Source: Lelliottia sp. WAP21
GTDB taxonomy: Bacteria; Pseudomonadota; Gammaproteobacteria; Enterobacterales; Enterobacteriaceae
Direction of reading: 5' to 3'
Assembly: GCF_020532665.2 (NCBI RefSeq)
Contig: NZ_JAIWPG020000002.1
Coordinates: 496,001-560,000, forward strand
Length of the DNA stretch: 64,000 bases
The position numbers and the translations under genes are program-made. Below the pieces are notes generated by a model. The model saw only the letters and a list, made by a program, of their open reading frames with translations, made no database searches and had not been told where the DNA came from. Position 1 is the first letter of the stretch, and each line of letters begins with the position of its first letter. This document shows positions 51,902 through 61,599 of the stretch, one piece after another.

Positions 51902-52854
51902 CCGCGCGTGGCCTGGTTGACCTGCGCGGCCAGGCTGTCGAGCAGTTCATAACGGCGACGGTACTCCGCACGTTTTTTACTGGCGATCTCTTCCATAGGC
52001 TTACGCGGCAGGGAAAGCGGCAGAAGGAAGTGCCCGTGGGCCTCCTGCTCGCCGCCCATGGAGCGCCAGAAGCTGTCATAATCGGCCAGCAGCTTGCCCT
52101 CTTTTTTCTTACGGTAGCGCAGGCTGCGGTAGATATGGGTCGCATTACTTACCGCCATAATCTGCTCGACCGGGAAGGCCGCCCCCAGCGCCATGGCAGC
52201 TTCCAGAATTAACCGTTTCGGGAATAAACCGTGACAGGCTTTTGTTGCGCCCTGGATCAGTTCGTGTGGTACAAAGGATTTCGCTCCCTGCAATCCCCCG
52301 ATAAACAGCGTCAATTTTCCGTCGAACTGGCACAGCGTAAAGGTCATTTCGGCGAGAACGGTTCCTTCACGATCGCAAAACGCCAGCGTGGCTTCCCCTT
52401 CTTTATCGAGGAACGCATCGGCGCACAGTCGAATGGTAAAGTGCTGCTCGTCTTTTCCGGTCAGGGTCAGTAAGGTTACCCCCTGTTTGGACAGATAACC
52501 GTTGACCAGCGTGGCCGGAAGATGTTCATGCATAGCCTGATAGTGGCCGGTCAGGGCTTCACGGGTTTGTTGACGGTTCATTTTCACCGACAACCAGGGG
52601 CGGTGCAGACGGCAGGGTAAACCGGGCTGCACGTTAAGCATCTGTAACAGCCGTGGCTGCTCCGCCAGCGAGGCAAGCAGGTGGGCCGTGCTGAAAGGCG
52701 TTGCCAACGAGCGCAACATAAATTTGCGACGATAGGCAGGATTTTGCCATGCCAGCCCCGGTGCGAGTTTGCCCGTGGCAAGCTGACGGAAAAGTTGCCA
52801 GCCCGATTTTGGTTGAGGTTGCTGTGAATACGGTGTATCGACAATGGAAGACAT
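51898..52854 (-). CDS. ybjX: VirK/YbjX family protein (DUF535)
   Basis: 318-residue DUF535 protein. Conserved segments include HYQAMHEHLPATLVNGYLS, LFIGGLQGAK and LRYRKKKEGKLLADYDSFWRSMGG. Relatives are under PhoP control in Salmonella and E. coli and are linked to envelope and antimicrobial-peptide resistance. The stop overlaps that of ybjD. Upstream is a 159-bp A+T-rich region shared with macA; no convincing PhoP box is seen. Confidence 0.93.
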   Translation of the reverse strand: MSSIVDTPYSQQPQPKSGWQLFRQLATGKLAPGLAWQNPAYRRKFMLRSLATPFSTAHLLASLAEQPRLLQMLNVQPGLPCRLHRPWLSVKMNRQQTREALTGHYQAMHEHLPATLVNGYLSKQGVTLLTLTGKDEQHFTIRLCADAFLDKEGEATLAFCDREGTVLAEMTFTLCQFDGKLTLFIGGLQGAKSFVPHELIQGATKACHGLFPKRLILEAAMALGAAFPVEQIMAVSNATHIYRSLRYRKKKEGKLLADYDSFWRSMGGEQEAHGHFLLPLSLPRKPMEEIASKKRAEYRRRYELLDSLAAQVNQATRG

Positions 52855-53013
52855 GATAAATCCCGGCTTCTGGAGAAGATCTGTATTTCAGCAGGGAAGA
52901 TTTCAACATCTCGTCAACAAACTATTCATGCCCTCAAAAACAAGGGTTTCGTTGATGAACAGTTTAGATAGAATCGATTGTTATCAATGCCAGAACATTT
53001 AATTGGAATATTT

Positions 53014-54129
53014 ATGAACCTTAAGGGAAAACGCAGGACGCTGTATCTTCTTCTGGCCGTTATTGTGCTGGCAGGTGGATTCTGGCTGTGGCAGGTGCTG
53101 AATGCGCCTGTGCCACAGTATCAAACGTTGATTGTCCGCCCGGGAGAACTCCAGCAAAGCGTGCTCGCCACCGGCAAACTGGATGCGCTGCGTAAAGTTG
53201 ACGTGGGCGCCCAGGTGAGCGGTCAGTTGAAAACCTTGTCCGTTGAAATCGGCGATAAGGTGAAAAAAGGTCAGCTTCTGGGGGTGATAGACCCCGAGCA
53301 GGCGGAAAACCAAATCCGCGAAGTCGAAGCGACGCTGATGGAGTTACGGGCGCAACGTAGCCAGGCCGACGCCGAGCGCAAGCTGGCTCAGGTTACCCTT
53401 GGGCGCCAGCAGGCGCTGGCGAAAACGCAGGCGATTTCACGCCAGGATCTGGATACCGCGATCACGGAACTGGCGGTGAAACAGGCGCAGATTGGTACGA
53501 TCGACGCGCAGATTAAACGTAATCAGGCGTCACTGGATACGGCAAAAACTAACCTCGACTATACCCGCATCGTGGCGCCGATGGCGGGCGAAGTGACGCA
53601 AATCACTACCCTTCAGGGACAAACGGTGATTGCTGCGCAACAGGCGCCCAATATTCTGACCCTGGCGGATATGGGCACGATGCTGGTGAAAGCGCAGGTA
53701 TCCGAAGCGGATGTGATCCACCTGAAGCCCGGACAAAAAGCCTGGTTTACGGTGCTGGGCGATCCGCAGACGCGCTATGAAGGCGTGCTGAAGGATATTT
53801 TGCCCACGCCAGAAAAGGTCAACGACGCGATTTTTTACAATGCGCGTTTCGAGGTGCCTAACCCTCATGGCGTGCTTCGGCTGGATATGACGGCGCAAGT
53901 GCATATTCAACTCACAGGCGTGAAAGACGTCCTCACCGTGCCGCTGGCGGCGCTGGGCGAACCGGTGGGCAACAACCGTTATAAAGTAAAAGTGCTGCGT
54001 AACGGTGAAACCCGCGAACGTGAAGTTGAAATTGGCGATCGCAACGATACGGATGTCGCGATTGTTAAAGGCCTGGAAGAGGGTGAAGAGGTCGTTATCG
54101 GCGAAAATCTGCCGGGAGCAGCGAAATGA
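53014..54129 (+). CDS. macA: Macrolide efflux periplasmic adaptor MacA
   Basis: Membrane-fusion protein of the MacAB-TolC tripartite pump; 371 residues from the ATG at 53014 ([13 protein letters not shown]), the E. coli length. A longer frame from 52978 adds 12 unlikely residues. It has an N-terminal TM anchor about 10-30, lipoyl and barrel-sandwich halves ([20 protein letters not shown] and [16 protein letters not shown]), an alpha-hairpin coiled coil about 95-175 and a membrane-proximal domain. It overlaps macB by four bases. Confidence 0.96.
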   Translation: MNLKGKRRTLYLLLAVIVLAGGFWLWQVLNAPVPQYQTLIVRPGELQQSVLATGKLDALRKVDVGAQVSGQLKTLSVEIGDKVKKGQLLGVIDPEQAENQIREVEATLMELRAQRSQADAERKLAQVTLGRQQALAKTQAISRQDLDTAITELAVKQAQIGTIDAQIKRNQASLDTAKTNLDYTRIVAPMAGEVTQITTLQGQTVIAAQQAPNILTLADMGTMLVKAQVSEADVIHLKPGQKAWFTVLGDPQTRYEGVLKDILPTPEKVNDAIFYNARFEVPNPHGVLRLDMTAQVHIQLTGVKDVLTVPLAALGEPVGNNRYKVKVLRNGETREREVEIGDRNDTDVAIVKGLEEGEEVVIGENLPGAAK

Positions 54130-56066
54130 CCGCATTGCTCGAGCTGAATGATATTCGCCGGAGCTATCCTTCCGGGGATGGCTCGGTGGAGGTCCTGAAA
54201 GGCATCTCTTTGCGCGTTGAGGCAGGCGAGATGATCGCCATTGTGGGGGCATCGGGTTCCGGTAAATCCACCCTGATGAATATTCTCGGCTGTCTGGATA
54301 AACCGACCAGCGGGACCTACCGCGTGGCGGGAACGGACGTGTCGACGCTGGATAGCGACGCGCTGGCACAACTGCGTCGCGAACATTTTGGCTTTATCTT
54401 CCAGCGTTATCATTTGCTGTCGCATCTGACGGCGGCGCAAAACGTGGAAGTTCCCGCGGTGTACGCCGGCGTGGAGCGAAAAAAACGTCTGGAGCGGGCA
54501 AAGAACCTGTTGACGCGGCTGGGGCTTGCGGAACGGGTGGATTATCAACCGTCGCAGCTTTCTGGCGGTCAGCAGCAGCGGGTGAGTATCGCTCGCGCGC
54601 TGATGAACGGGGGCCAGGTCATTCTGGCGGATGAACCCACCGGGGCGCTCGACAGCCATTCGGGTGAAGAGGTGATGGCGATCCTGCATCAGCTTCGCGA
54701 TCAGGGGCATACGGTGATTATTGTCACCCACGATCCTCTGGTGGCCTCACAGGCTGAACGGATCATTGAAATCCACGACGGTGAACTGGTCAGCAACCCC
54801 CCGGCTAAAAAATCCCGGGCGGGCGTGCATCGGGAGGTCCTTCCGCCGCCAACGGGCTGGGGCCAGTTCGTCAGCGGCTTTCGTGAGGCGCTGACGATGG
54901 CCTGGCTGGCGATGGCCGCCAATAAAATGCGCACCCTGTTGACCATGCTCGGGATCATTATCGGTATCGCGTCGGTGGTATCGATTGTGGTGGTCGGTGA
55001 TGCGGCCAAACAGCTGGTGCTCGCGGATATCCGGGCGATCGGCACCAACACCATTGATGTCTATCCCGGAAAAGATTTTGGTGACGATGAACCGCAAAAT
55101 CAGCAGGCGCTGAAGTATGCCGATTTGGCGGCCATTCAGAAACAGCCCTGGGTGAATTCAGCGACGCCTGCGGTATCGCAAAACCTGCGGCTGCGCTATG
55201 ACAACATTGATGTCGCCGCCAGCGCAAACGGCGTCAGCGGTGATTTTTTCACGGTCTATGGCATGACGTTTAGTGAAGGGGCGACGTTCAATGCCGAACA
55301 GCTGGCGGGCAGGGCGCAGGTGGTCGTGCTCGATGAAAATTCTCGTAAACAACTCTTCCCCAACAAGACACGGGTGGTGGGAGAAGTGATTCTGGTGGGC
55401 AATATGCCCGCCACGGTGATTGGCGTGGCGGAGGAGAAGCAGTCGATGTTTGGCAGCAGTAAACTCCTGCGCGTCTGGCTGCCGTATACCACCCTCTCCG
55501 GGCGCATTATGGGGCAGTCCTGGCTTAACTCGATCACCGTTCGCGTGAAGGAAGGCTTCGACAGCACACAGGCGGAACAGCAGCTTGAACGTCTGTTAAC
55601 GCTTCGGCATGGCAAGAAGGATTTCGTCACCTTTAATATGGACGGTCTCTTGAAAACGGCGGAAAAGACCACACGTACTCTTCAGCTATTCCTGACGCTG
55701 GTGGCGGTGATTTCACTGGTTGTCGGGGGGATTGGCGTGATGAATATCATGCTGGTGTCGGTGACGGAGCGCACGCGAGAAATCGGGATCCGTATGGCGG
55801 TAGGCGCCAGAGCCAGTGACGTGCTGCAACAGTTTTTGATTGAAGCAGTGCTGGTTTGTCTGGTGGGCGGCGCGTTAGGGATTGCGCTGTCGATGCTCAT
55901 TGCTTTTACGCTGCAGCTCTTTTTACCCGGCTGGGAAATTGGTTTTTCCCCCTTTGCGTTGCTGACGGCATTTTTATGTTCGAGCTTTACCGGCATTCTG
56001 TTTGGCTGGTTACCGGCCCGCAATGCGGCGCGACTGGATCCCGTCGATGCGTTAGCCCGTGAGTAA
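54126..56066 (+). CDS. macB: Macrolide export ATP-binding/permease protein MacB
   Basis: 646-residue ABC exporter half with ATPase and four TM helices in one chain. The N-terminal ATPase has Walker [10 protein letters not shown] (about 41-49), signature [15 protein letters not shown], Walker [13 protein letters not shown] and H-loop VTHD. TM1 follows near 275-300, then a large periplasmic domain (about 300-520) and three C-terminal TM helices with the FtsX motif ([19 protein letters not shown]). It pumps macrolides and, in Enterobacteriaceae, secretes peptides or enterotoxin with TolC. Co-transcribed with macA. Confidence 0.96.
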   Translation: MTALLELNDIRRSYPSGDGSVEVLKGISLRVEAGEMIAIVGASGSGKSTLMNILGCLDKPTSGTYRVAGTDVSTLDSDALAQLRREHFGFIFQRYHLLSHLTAAQNVEVPAVYAGVERKKRLERAKNLLTRLGLAERVDYQPSQLSGGQQQRVSIARALMNGGQVILADEPTGALDSHSGEEVMAILHQLRDQGHTVIIVTHDPLVASQAERIIEIHDGELVSNPPAKKSRAGVHREVLPPPTGWGQFVSGFREALTMAWLAMAANKMRTLLTMLGIIIGIASVVSIVVVGDAAKQLVLADIRAIGTNTIDVYPGKDFGDDEPQNQQALKYADLAAIQKQPWVNSATPAVSQNLRLRYDNIDVAASANGVSGDFFTVYGMTFSEGATFNAEQLAGRAQVVVLDENSRKQLFPNKTRVVGEVILVGNMPATVIGVAEEKQSMFGSSKLLRVWLPYTTLSGRIMGQSWLNSITVRVKEGFDSTQAEQQLERLLTLRHGKKDFVTFNMDGLLKTAEKTTRTLQLFLTLVAVISLVVGGIGVMNIMLVSVTERTREIGIRMAVGARASDVLQQFLIEAVLVCLVGGALGIALSMLIAFTLQLFLPGWEIGFSPFALLTAFLCSSFTGILFGWLPARNAARLDPVDALARE

Positions 56067-56089
56067 ACCGGACGCGAGATGCCCTGAAT

Positions 56090-56119
56090 AAAAATGCCAG
56101 CCGATCGGGCTGGCATTTT
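56090..56119. terminator. Bidirectional terminator between macB and cspD
   Basis: Stem AAAATGCCAGCC / GGCTGGCATTTT around a short loop, with A-rich and T-rich flanks on either strand. It lies 24 bp after macB and 32 bp from the convergent cspD stop. Confidence 0.9.
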
Positions 56120-56150
56120 GACCGCGTGATGTACACAATGAAGTTAAGAG

Positions 56151-56372
56151 CTAAGCAACCGTTTCTGCTTCAAGGGGCACAATGAGACTGGCATGATTGC
56201 CTTTCGGACCCTCATGAACATCAAACCGAACCGACTGCCCGGCTTTTAGCGTTCTGTAACCATCCATCTGAATGGTGGAATAGTGAGCGAAGATGTCTTC
56301 GCCGCCGCCTTCAGGGCAGATGAATCCAAACCCTTTGGCGTTGTTGAACCACTTAACAATACCCGTTTCCAT
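56151..56372 (-). CDS. cspD: Cold-shock-like protein CspD
   Basis: 73-residue single-stranded nucleic-acid-binding protein of the CSD family; in E. coli it is not cold-induced but appears in stationary phase and inhibits DNA replication. The RNP1 and RNP2 motifs are visible (KGFGFICPEGGGEDIFAH). It is divergent from clpS, as in E. coli. A 267-bp gap between the two holds their promoters; no operator is recognisable by eye. Confidence 0.95.
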   Translation of the reverse strand: METGIVKWFNNAKGFGFICPEGGGEDIFAHYSTIQMDGYRTLKAGQSVRFDVHEGPKGNHASLIVPLEAETVA

Positions 56373-56639
56373 GCTTCGACATCCTTCGTATATCTTATTA
56401 AGTAAGATGGAATGAACCGGAGGTGAAGTGGGGGCTGTTCAAAACCTCGCCAGTTCACGCTTGTACAATTTAGAGAAACCAACCCTAGCGTCAAGCGTTT
56501 GGCACCGGAGAAGGGTCAACAATTAATCAAAGTTTGAAGCAGTTAACGCTATTGGCGGGAATGTGACAGACATCGCGGATGGCAGTAATAGGTGTTTGCT
56601 ATCGGCCATCTGAGGTAGATTCAGAGATGAAGACTGACA

Positions 56640-56960
56640 ATGGGTAAGACGAATGACTGGCTGGATTTTGACCAGCTGGCGGAAGATAAACTGCGCGACG
56701 CGCTAAAACCGCCATCTATGTATAAAGTTATGTTAATGAACGATGATTACACGCCGATGGAATTTGTTATTGACGTGCTACAAAAGTTCTTTTCTTATGA
56801 TGTAGAACGTGCAACGCAACTGATGCTTACCGTTCACTATCGTGGTAAAGCGATTTGCGGGATCTTTACCGCAGAAGTCGCCGAGACGAAAGTCGCGATG
56901 GTGAACGAATATGCGAGGGAGAACGAACATCCGTTGCTGTGTACGCTGGAAAAAGCCTGA
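56640..56960 (+). CDS. clpS: ATP-dependent Clp protease adaptor ClpS
   Basis: 106-residue adaptor that delivers N-end-rule substrates to ClpAP. The conserved N-degron pocket and fold are seen ([21 protein letters not shown], then [14 protein letters not shown], where His and Met/Asp pocket residues lie). It lies 29 bp upstream of clpA on the same strand. The window also holds aat, which makes N-degrons for this adaptor. Confidence 0.96.
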   Translation: MGKTNDWLDFDQLAEDKLRDALKPPSMYKVMLMNDDYTPMEFVIDVLQKFFSYDVERATQLMLTVHYRGKAICGIFTAEVAETKVAMVNEYARENEHPLLCTLEKA

Positions 56961-56989
56961 AAAGGCATAAAAAATTGGGGGAGGTGCCT

Positions 56990-59269
56990 ATGCTCAATCA
57001 AGAACTGGAACTCAGTTTAAACATGGCTTTCGCCAGAGCGCGTGAGCACCGACATGAGTTTATGACGGTCGAGCACTTGCTGCTTGCACTGCTTAGCAAC
57101 CCATCTGCCCGCGAAGCGCTGGAAGCCTGCTCCGTGGATCTGGTGGCGCTGCGTCAGGAACTCGAAGCCTTCATCGAACAAACTACGCCGGTGCTGCCTG
57201 CCAGTGAAGAGGAGCGCGACACGCAACCGACGCTTAGCTTCCAGCGCGTATTGCAGCGTGCGGTGTTCCACGTCCAGTCCTCTGGCCGGAGCGAAGTGAC
57301 CGGTGCCAATGTGCTGGTGGCTATCTTCAGTGAGCAGGAGTCGCAAGCGGCCTATCTGCTGCGTAAACATGAAGTCAGCCGGCTTGATGTGGTCAACTTT
57401 ATCTCTCACGGAACGCGTAAAGACGAACCTAACCCGTCGTCGGATCCTGGCAGTCAGGTCAATAACAATGAAGAGCAAGCAGGCGGGGAGGATCGTATGG
57501 AAAACTTCACCACCAACCTCAATCAGCTTGCTCGCGTGGGCGGTATTGATCCGCTGATTGGCCGCGACAAAGAGCTGGAGCGTGCTATCCAGGTCTTGTG
57601 CCGTCGTCGTAAAAATAACCCGCTGCTGGTGGGGGAGTCGGGCGTCGGGAAAACCGCGATTGCCGAAGGGCTGGCCTGGCGTATCGTCCAGGGTGATGTG
57701 CCGGAAATCATGGCCGACTGCACCATCTACTCGCTGGATATCGGCTCTCTGCTGGCGGGCACCAAATACCGGGGTGATTTTGAAAAACGGTTCAAAGCCC
57801 TGCTGAAACAGCTGGAACAGGATACCAGCAGCATCCTGTTTATCGATGAAATCCACACCATTATCGGTGCAGGTGCGGCCTCTGGCGGCCAGGTGGATGC
57901 GGCTAACCTCATCAAACCGCTGCTGTCCAGCGGCAAGATCCGCGTGATGGGGTCCACCACGTATCAGGAGTTCAGCAACATTTTCGAAAAAGACCGTGCG
58001 TTAGCGCGTCGCTTCCAGAAAATTGATATTACTGAGCCTTCTGTGGACGAAACCGTGCAGATCATCAACGGCCTGAAACCGAAGTACGAAGCGCACCACG
58101 ACGTGCGTTATACCGCCAAAGCGGTGCGTGCGGCGGTGGAGCTGGCGGTGAAATACATTAACGATCGCCATCTGCCGGACAAAGCGATTGACGTGATTGA
58201 CGAGGCCGGGGCACGTGCCCGACTGATGCCGGTCAGCAAACGCAAGAAAACCGTCAACGTGGCGGATATCGAGTCCGTAGTGGCACGTATTGCGCGTATC
58301 CCTGAGAAGAGCGTTTCTCAGAGCGACCGCGACACGCTGCGTACCCTTGGCAACCGTCTGAAGATGCTGGTGTTTGGTCAGGATAAAGCCATTGAGGCCT
58401 TGACCGAAGCCATTAAAATGGCGCGTGCGGGTCTGGGCCATGAACACAAACCTGTGGGTTCTTTCCTGTTCGCCGGCCCGACCGGTGTGGGTAAAACCGA
58501 GGTAACGGTTCAGCTGTCCAAAGCGCTGGGCATTGAGCTGCTGCGTTTTGATATGTCCGAGTATATGGAGCGTCACACGGTCAGCCGTTTGATTGGTGCG
58601 CCTCCGGGGTACGTCGGATTCGATCAGGGCGGGCTGCTGACCGATGCGGTAATTAAACATCCGCATGCGGTTCTGCTGCTCGATGAGATCGAGAAAGCGC
58701 ACCCGGACGTGTTCAACATCCTCTTGCAGGTGATGGACAACGGGACGCTGACTGATAACAACGGGCGCAAAGCGGACTTCCGCAACGTGGTGCTGGTGAT
58801 GACCACCAACGCCGGTGTACGTGAAACCGAGCGTAAATCCATCGGCCTTATCCACCAGGATAACAGTACCGATGCGATGGAAGAGATCAAAAAGATCTTT
58901 ACGCCGGAGTTCCGTAACCGTCTGGACAACATTATCTGGTTCGATCATCTCTCAACCGAGGTGATTCATCAGGTCGTTGATAAGTTCATCGTCGAGCTGC
59001 AGGTCCAGCTGGATCAGAAAGGCGTCTCGCTGGAAGTGAGCCAGGAAGCCCGCAACTGGCTGGCCGAAAAAGGCTACGACCGTGCGATGGGGGCACGTCC
59101 AATGGCGCGAGCCATCCAGGACAACCTGAAAAAACCGCTGGCTAACGAGCTACTGTTTGGCTCGCTGGTGGACGGTGGTCAGGTCACCGTGGCGCTGGAC
59201 CCGGCGAAGAATGAGCTGACGTATGATTTCCAGAGTGCGCAGAAGCATAAACCGGAGGCGGCACACTAA
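56990..59269 (+). CDS. clpA: ATP-dependent Clp protease ATP-binding subunit ClpA
   Basis: AAA+ unfoldase that feeds ClpP; 759 residues from the ATG at 56990 ([14 protein letters not shown]), preceded by GGGGGAGG. An upstream in-frame codon at 56855 lies inside clpS and is rejected. An N-domain with two repeats (about 1-140) comes first. AAA domain 1 has Walker A GESGVGKT at 215-222. AAA domain 2 has Walker A GPTGVGKT at 496-503 and Walker B ([12 protein letters not shown]). The ClpP-docking IGL loop is present as SIGLIHQ. It ends at a terminator. Confidence 0.97.
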   Translation: MLNQELELSLNMAFARAREHRHEFMTVEHLLLALLSNPSAREALEACSVDLVALRQELEAFIEQTTPVLPASEEERDTQPTLSFQRVLQRAVFHVQSSGRSEVTGANVLVAIFSEQESQAAYLLRKHEVSRLDVVNFISHGTRKDEPNPSSDPGSQVNNNEEQAGGEDRMENFTTNLNQLARVGGIDPLIGRDKELERAIQVLCRRRKNNPLLVGESGVGKTAIAEGLAWRIVQGDVPEIMADCTIYSLDIGSLLAGTKYRGDFEKRFKALLKQLEQDTSSILFIDEIHTIIGAGAASGGQVDAANLIKPLLSSGKIRVMGSTTYQEFSNIFEKDRALARRFQKIDITEPSVDETVQIINGLKPKYEAHHDVRYTAKAVRAAVELAVKYINDRHLPDKAIDVIDEAGARARLMPVSKRKKTVNVADIESVVARIARIPEKSVSQSDRDTLRTLGNRLKMLVFGQDKAIEALTEAIKMARAGLGHEHKPVGSFLFAGPTGVGKTEVTVQLSKALGIELLRFDMSEYMERHTVSRLIGAPPGYVGFDQGGLLTDAVIKHPHAVLLLDEIEKAHPDVFNILLQVMDNGTLTDNNGRKADFRNVVLVMTTNAGVRETERKSIGLIHQDNSTDAMEEIKKIFTPEFRNRLDNIIWFDHLSTEVIHQVVDKFIVELQVQLDQKGVSLEVSQEARNWLAEKGYDRAMGARPMARAIQDNLKKPLANELLFGSLVDGGQVTVALDPAKNELTYDFQSAQKHKPEAAH

Positions 59270-59289
59270 GGTATAAAGTGTGTGACTCT

Positions 59290-59319
59290 AAAAGCCGGGT
59301 TTTTTAACTCGGCTTTTTT
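59290..59319 (+). terminator. Terminator of clpSA
   Basis: Stem AAAGCCGGGTT / AACTCGGCTTT around T-rich loop bases, followed by TTTTTT. It lies about 20 bp after the clpA stop. Confidence 0.92.
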
Positions 59320-59356
59320 ATGCGCGTCATTCAGGAGAAATCGCCCGTCTGATTAT

Positions 59357-59470
59357 ATTCCCTCTTCTTTTGGGAGAGGGAATCAGGCCGCACCATCTCA
59401 TTCCCTCTCCTTTTGGGAGAGGGGATCAGGCCGCACCATCTCATTCCCTCTCCCTTTGGGAGAGGGGTAG
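59357..59470. repeat. 43-bp tandem repeat with palindromic CCCTCTCC/GGGAGAGG core
   Basis: Two full 43-bp units (59357-59399 and 59400-59442) and a partial third (from 59443) begin ATTCCCTCT and contain the palindrome CCCTCTYCTTTTGGGAGAGGG, followed by ATCAGGCCGCACCATCTC. Such CCCTCTCC/GGGAGAGG hairpins are common intergenic repeats in Enterobacter-like genomes; here they are in direct tandem. Confidence 0.85.
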
Positions 59471-59599
59471 GGTGAAGGAAAAAGACCGCACGACCTTCTC
59501 CTCGCAGGCAATTATTCACGCCATGGCTGATGAATTTACTGCCCCTCATACTCGGATTCACAGTATCGATTTCAACGGTCTCCAGGTTCAATAACCCCA

Positions 59600-59743
59600 A
59601 GCCTGATTGCAGACCCTTTTTTTTGGCATTAATCTAAGTTATTGATTTTTATAATTGTAAATAACCGCCGAGAAAAAAGGGTTAAAGGAGGGGCATGTTG
59701 ATTATTTTATTCCGGAACAATAAGATAGCGACGCAGCGCCTCA
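59600..59743 (+). promoter_or_regulatory. Putative CRISPR leader
   Basis: A+T-rich stretch immediately 5' of the first intact repeat, with an 8-T run at about 59620-59627 and TTATTGATTTTTATAATT further on. The degenerate repeat is at the far right end, so the leader and transcription start should be on this side, reading rightward. Confidence 0.65.
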
Positions 59744-60132
59744 GTTCACTGCCGTACAGGCAGCTTAGAAAATCATCGCGTCCTGCTGCTGCATGATCCC
59801 ATAGTTCACTGCCGTACAGGCAGCTTAGAAACACGTACCGAAGTTTAGCCACGTCGCCGGGTTTGTTCACTGCCGTACAGGCAGCTTAGAAATTTGATTT
59901 GCCATTGTTCTCAACTGGGACGCAGTGCACTGCCGTACAGGCAGCTTAGAAACCGCAAGGGGCTTAAACAAAATGGAAAAACAAGTGCACTGCCGTACAG
60001 GCAGCTTAGAAAATTTGCATATTTATATTAAAACTGTTGATAAGGTTCACTGCCGTGCAGGCAGCTTAGAAACGCCCAATGAGCAACATCGACAAACACG
60101 CATCGTGCACTGCCGTACAGGCAGCTCAAATA
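59744..60132 (+). CRISPR. Orphan type I-F CRISPR array (7 repeats, 6 spacers)
   Basis: Seven 28-bp repeats start at 59744, 59804, 59865, 59925, 59985, 60045 and 60105. They share the I-F pattern GTTCACTGCCGTACAGGCAG followed by CTTAGAAA. Spacers are 32 bp, except 33 bp for the second. Repeats 4, 5 and 7 carry GTGCACTG instead of GTTCACTG, repeat 6 has GTGCAGG in the stem loop, and repeat 7 ends CTCAAATA, the degenerate trailer-end copy. The clpA-infA gap is a known home for I-F arrays in E. coli. No cas1, cas3 or csy gene is in the window. Confidence 0.97.
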
Positions 60133-60284
60133 AAAACCCTGCCATCCTGATTCACATTCTCTGTCATTCTGGCGCCTAAAAATTACACAATCCTGACCCA
60201 GAATATACCGCAGAAATCATTCCCTGGCCGTTTGCCGCACGCCATTCATTGAATTCTATTAATCAGCTAACGAATCAAATAAAT

Positions 60285-60308
60285 AAGGCCGGGAATTATC
60301 CCGGCCTT
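60285..60308 (-). terminator. Terminator of infA
   Basis: Perfect 9-bp stem AAGGCCGGG / CCCGGCCTT with a 6-base loop; on the minus strand it is followed by ATTTATTTG. It lies 36 bp after the infA stop. Confidence 0.85.
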
Positions 60309-60344
60309 GTTTAAATATTCATCTGCCTTTACAGGCGAAAGCGA

Positions 60345-60563
<219 letters not shown>

Positions 60564-60849
60564 CTAATCCTCTGGGGTATCACTACCAAGTTTTGAACCG
60601 GCAAGATAATGCCGAAATTCATCAATTAAGTAAAGAATTGCGCGTTTAAAACGCAGCAAAACAGTTTCGGCGCATTGCCCAGTCGTCACGGTATAACCGC
60701 ACGAGAAGCGCATTCGTAAAGGGGACGACAGGATAAACGTCAGGACGTTATCTGATGCGAAGGGTTCCCAAACGGCGGCGGGGCAACAGGCAGAACCTAC
60801 TCTGCGGCACCAATTATAACACCGCTCGTCAAAAATGGGCGGAAAACAT

Positions 60850-61554
60850 TTACATCTGAGGCAGAAACAGCGTGCGGGGAACCCAAAAATTGTGCGGCAG
60901 CTTCTGTAAACGCAGAGTATCCAGCTCGTCAAGGTAATGTCGACGCGTGATTTCAACTGCACCCAGCGATGCGGTGTGCTCGTTCAGCACCTGGCAATCC
61001 AGCAGTTTTCCGCCGCGCTGGGCGAATTCCTGGCAAAAAACCAGCAGGGCGGTTTTGGAGGCATTAACAGCGCGACTGAACATCGATTCACCGCAAAACA
61101 GCGTCCCTTGCGATACCCCATACATACCGCCAACCAGTTCGCCTTCTCGCCAGACCTCAATAGAATGGGCATGACCAAGTTCATGCAAGCGATGATAAGC
61201 CACGTTGATGTCATGCGTGATCCAGGTCCCTTCATCCCTGTCTGCCGCGCACCCCTCCAGCACCTGACCAAAGGCATGGTTGATGGTCACTTTATAAGGT
61301 GATTTAGCATGGAATCGCTTCATACTCCGGCTCAGATGAAATTCCGTCGGAATCAGCACGGCACGCGGATCCGGTGACCACCATAAGATGGGGTCGCCTG
61401 GCGAAAACCACGGAAAAATACCGCGCTGGTAGGCCATCAACAGCCGGGCAGGGCTGAGATCGCCTCCCAGCGCCAGCAGTCCGTTGGGTTCACGCAGCGC
61501 TCCCTCCGGAGAAGGGAACGCAATATTATGCCGAGAAAGCTGGACCAGGCGCAT
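60850..61554 (-). CDS. aat: Leucyl/phenylalanyl-tRNA-protein transferase Aat
   Basis: 234-residue enzyme that adds Leu or Phe to proteins with N-terminal Arg or Lys, creating N-degrons read by ClpS. The GNAT-like core motifs are visible: [22 protein letters not shown] near the start, then [28 protein letters not shown] segments around the active site and [16 protein letters not shown]. It is downstream of cydC on the same strand with 45 bp between. Confidence 0.96.
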   Translation of the reverse strand: MRLVQLSRHNIAFPSPEGALREPNGLLALGGDLSPARLLMAYQRGIFPWFSPGDPILWWSPDPRAVLIPTEFHLSRSMKRFHAKSPYKVTINHAFGQVLEGCAADRDEGTWITHDINVAYHRLHELGHAHSIEVWREGELVGGMYGVSQGTLFCGESMFSRAVNASKTALLVFCQEFAQRGGKLLDCQVLNEHTASLGAVEITRRHYLDELDTLRLQKLPHNFWVPRTLFLPQM

Positions 61555-61599
61555 GACAGCAGAACTCCAGTACGCGAGTAGGATCGATAAGAATATAGT

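Noticed and set aside
52855..53013. Possible PhoP box between ybjX and macA
   Set aside because: Segments such as GGTTTC and AGTTTA are present, but not as two (T/G)GTTTA copies spaced by five bases on either strand.
58001..58948. 315-residue frame antisense to clpA
   Set aside because: Shadow of a highly conserved AAA+ gene; its many His and Gln residues are typical of reverse-complement frames.
59925..60179. 84-residue open frame rich in the repeat HCRTGSLE
   Set aside because: It is the CRISPR repeat read in frame (28 + 32 bp is a multiple of three), not a gene; its codons simply echo repeats and spacers.
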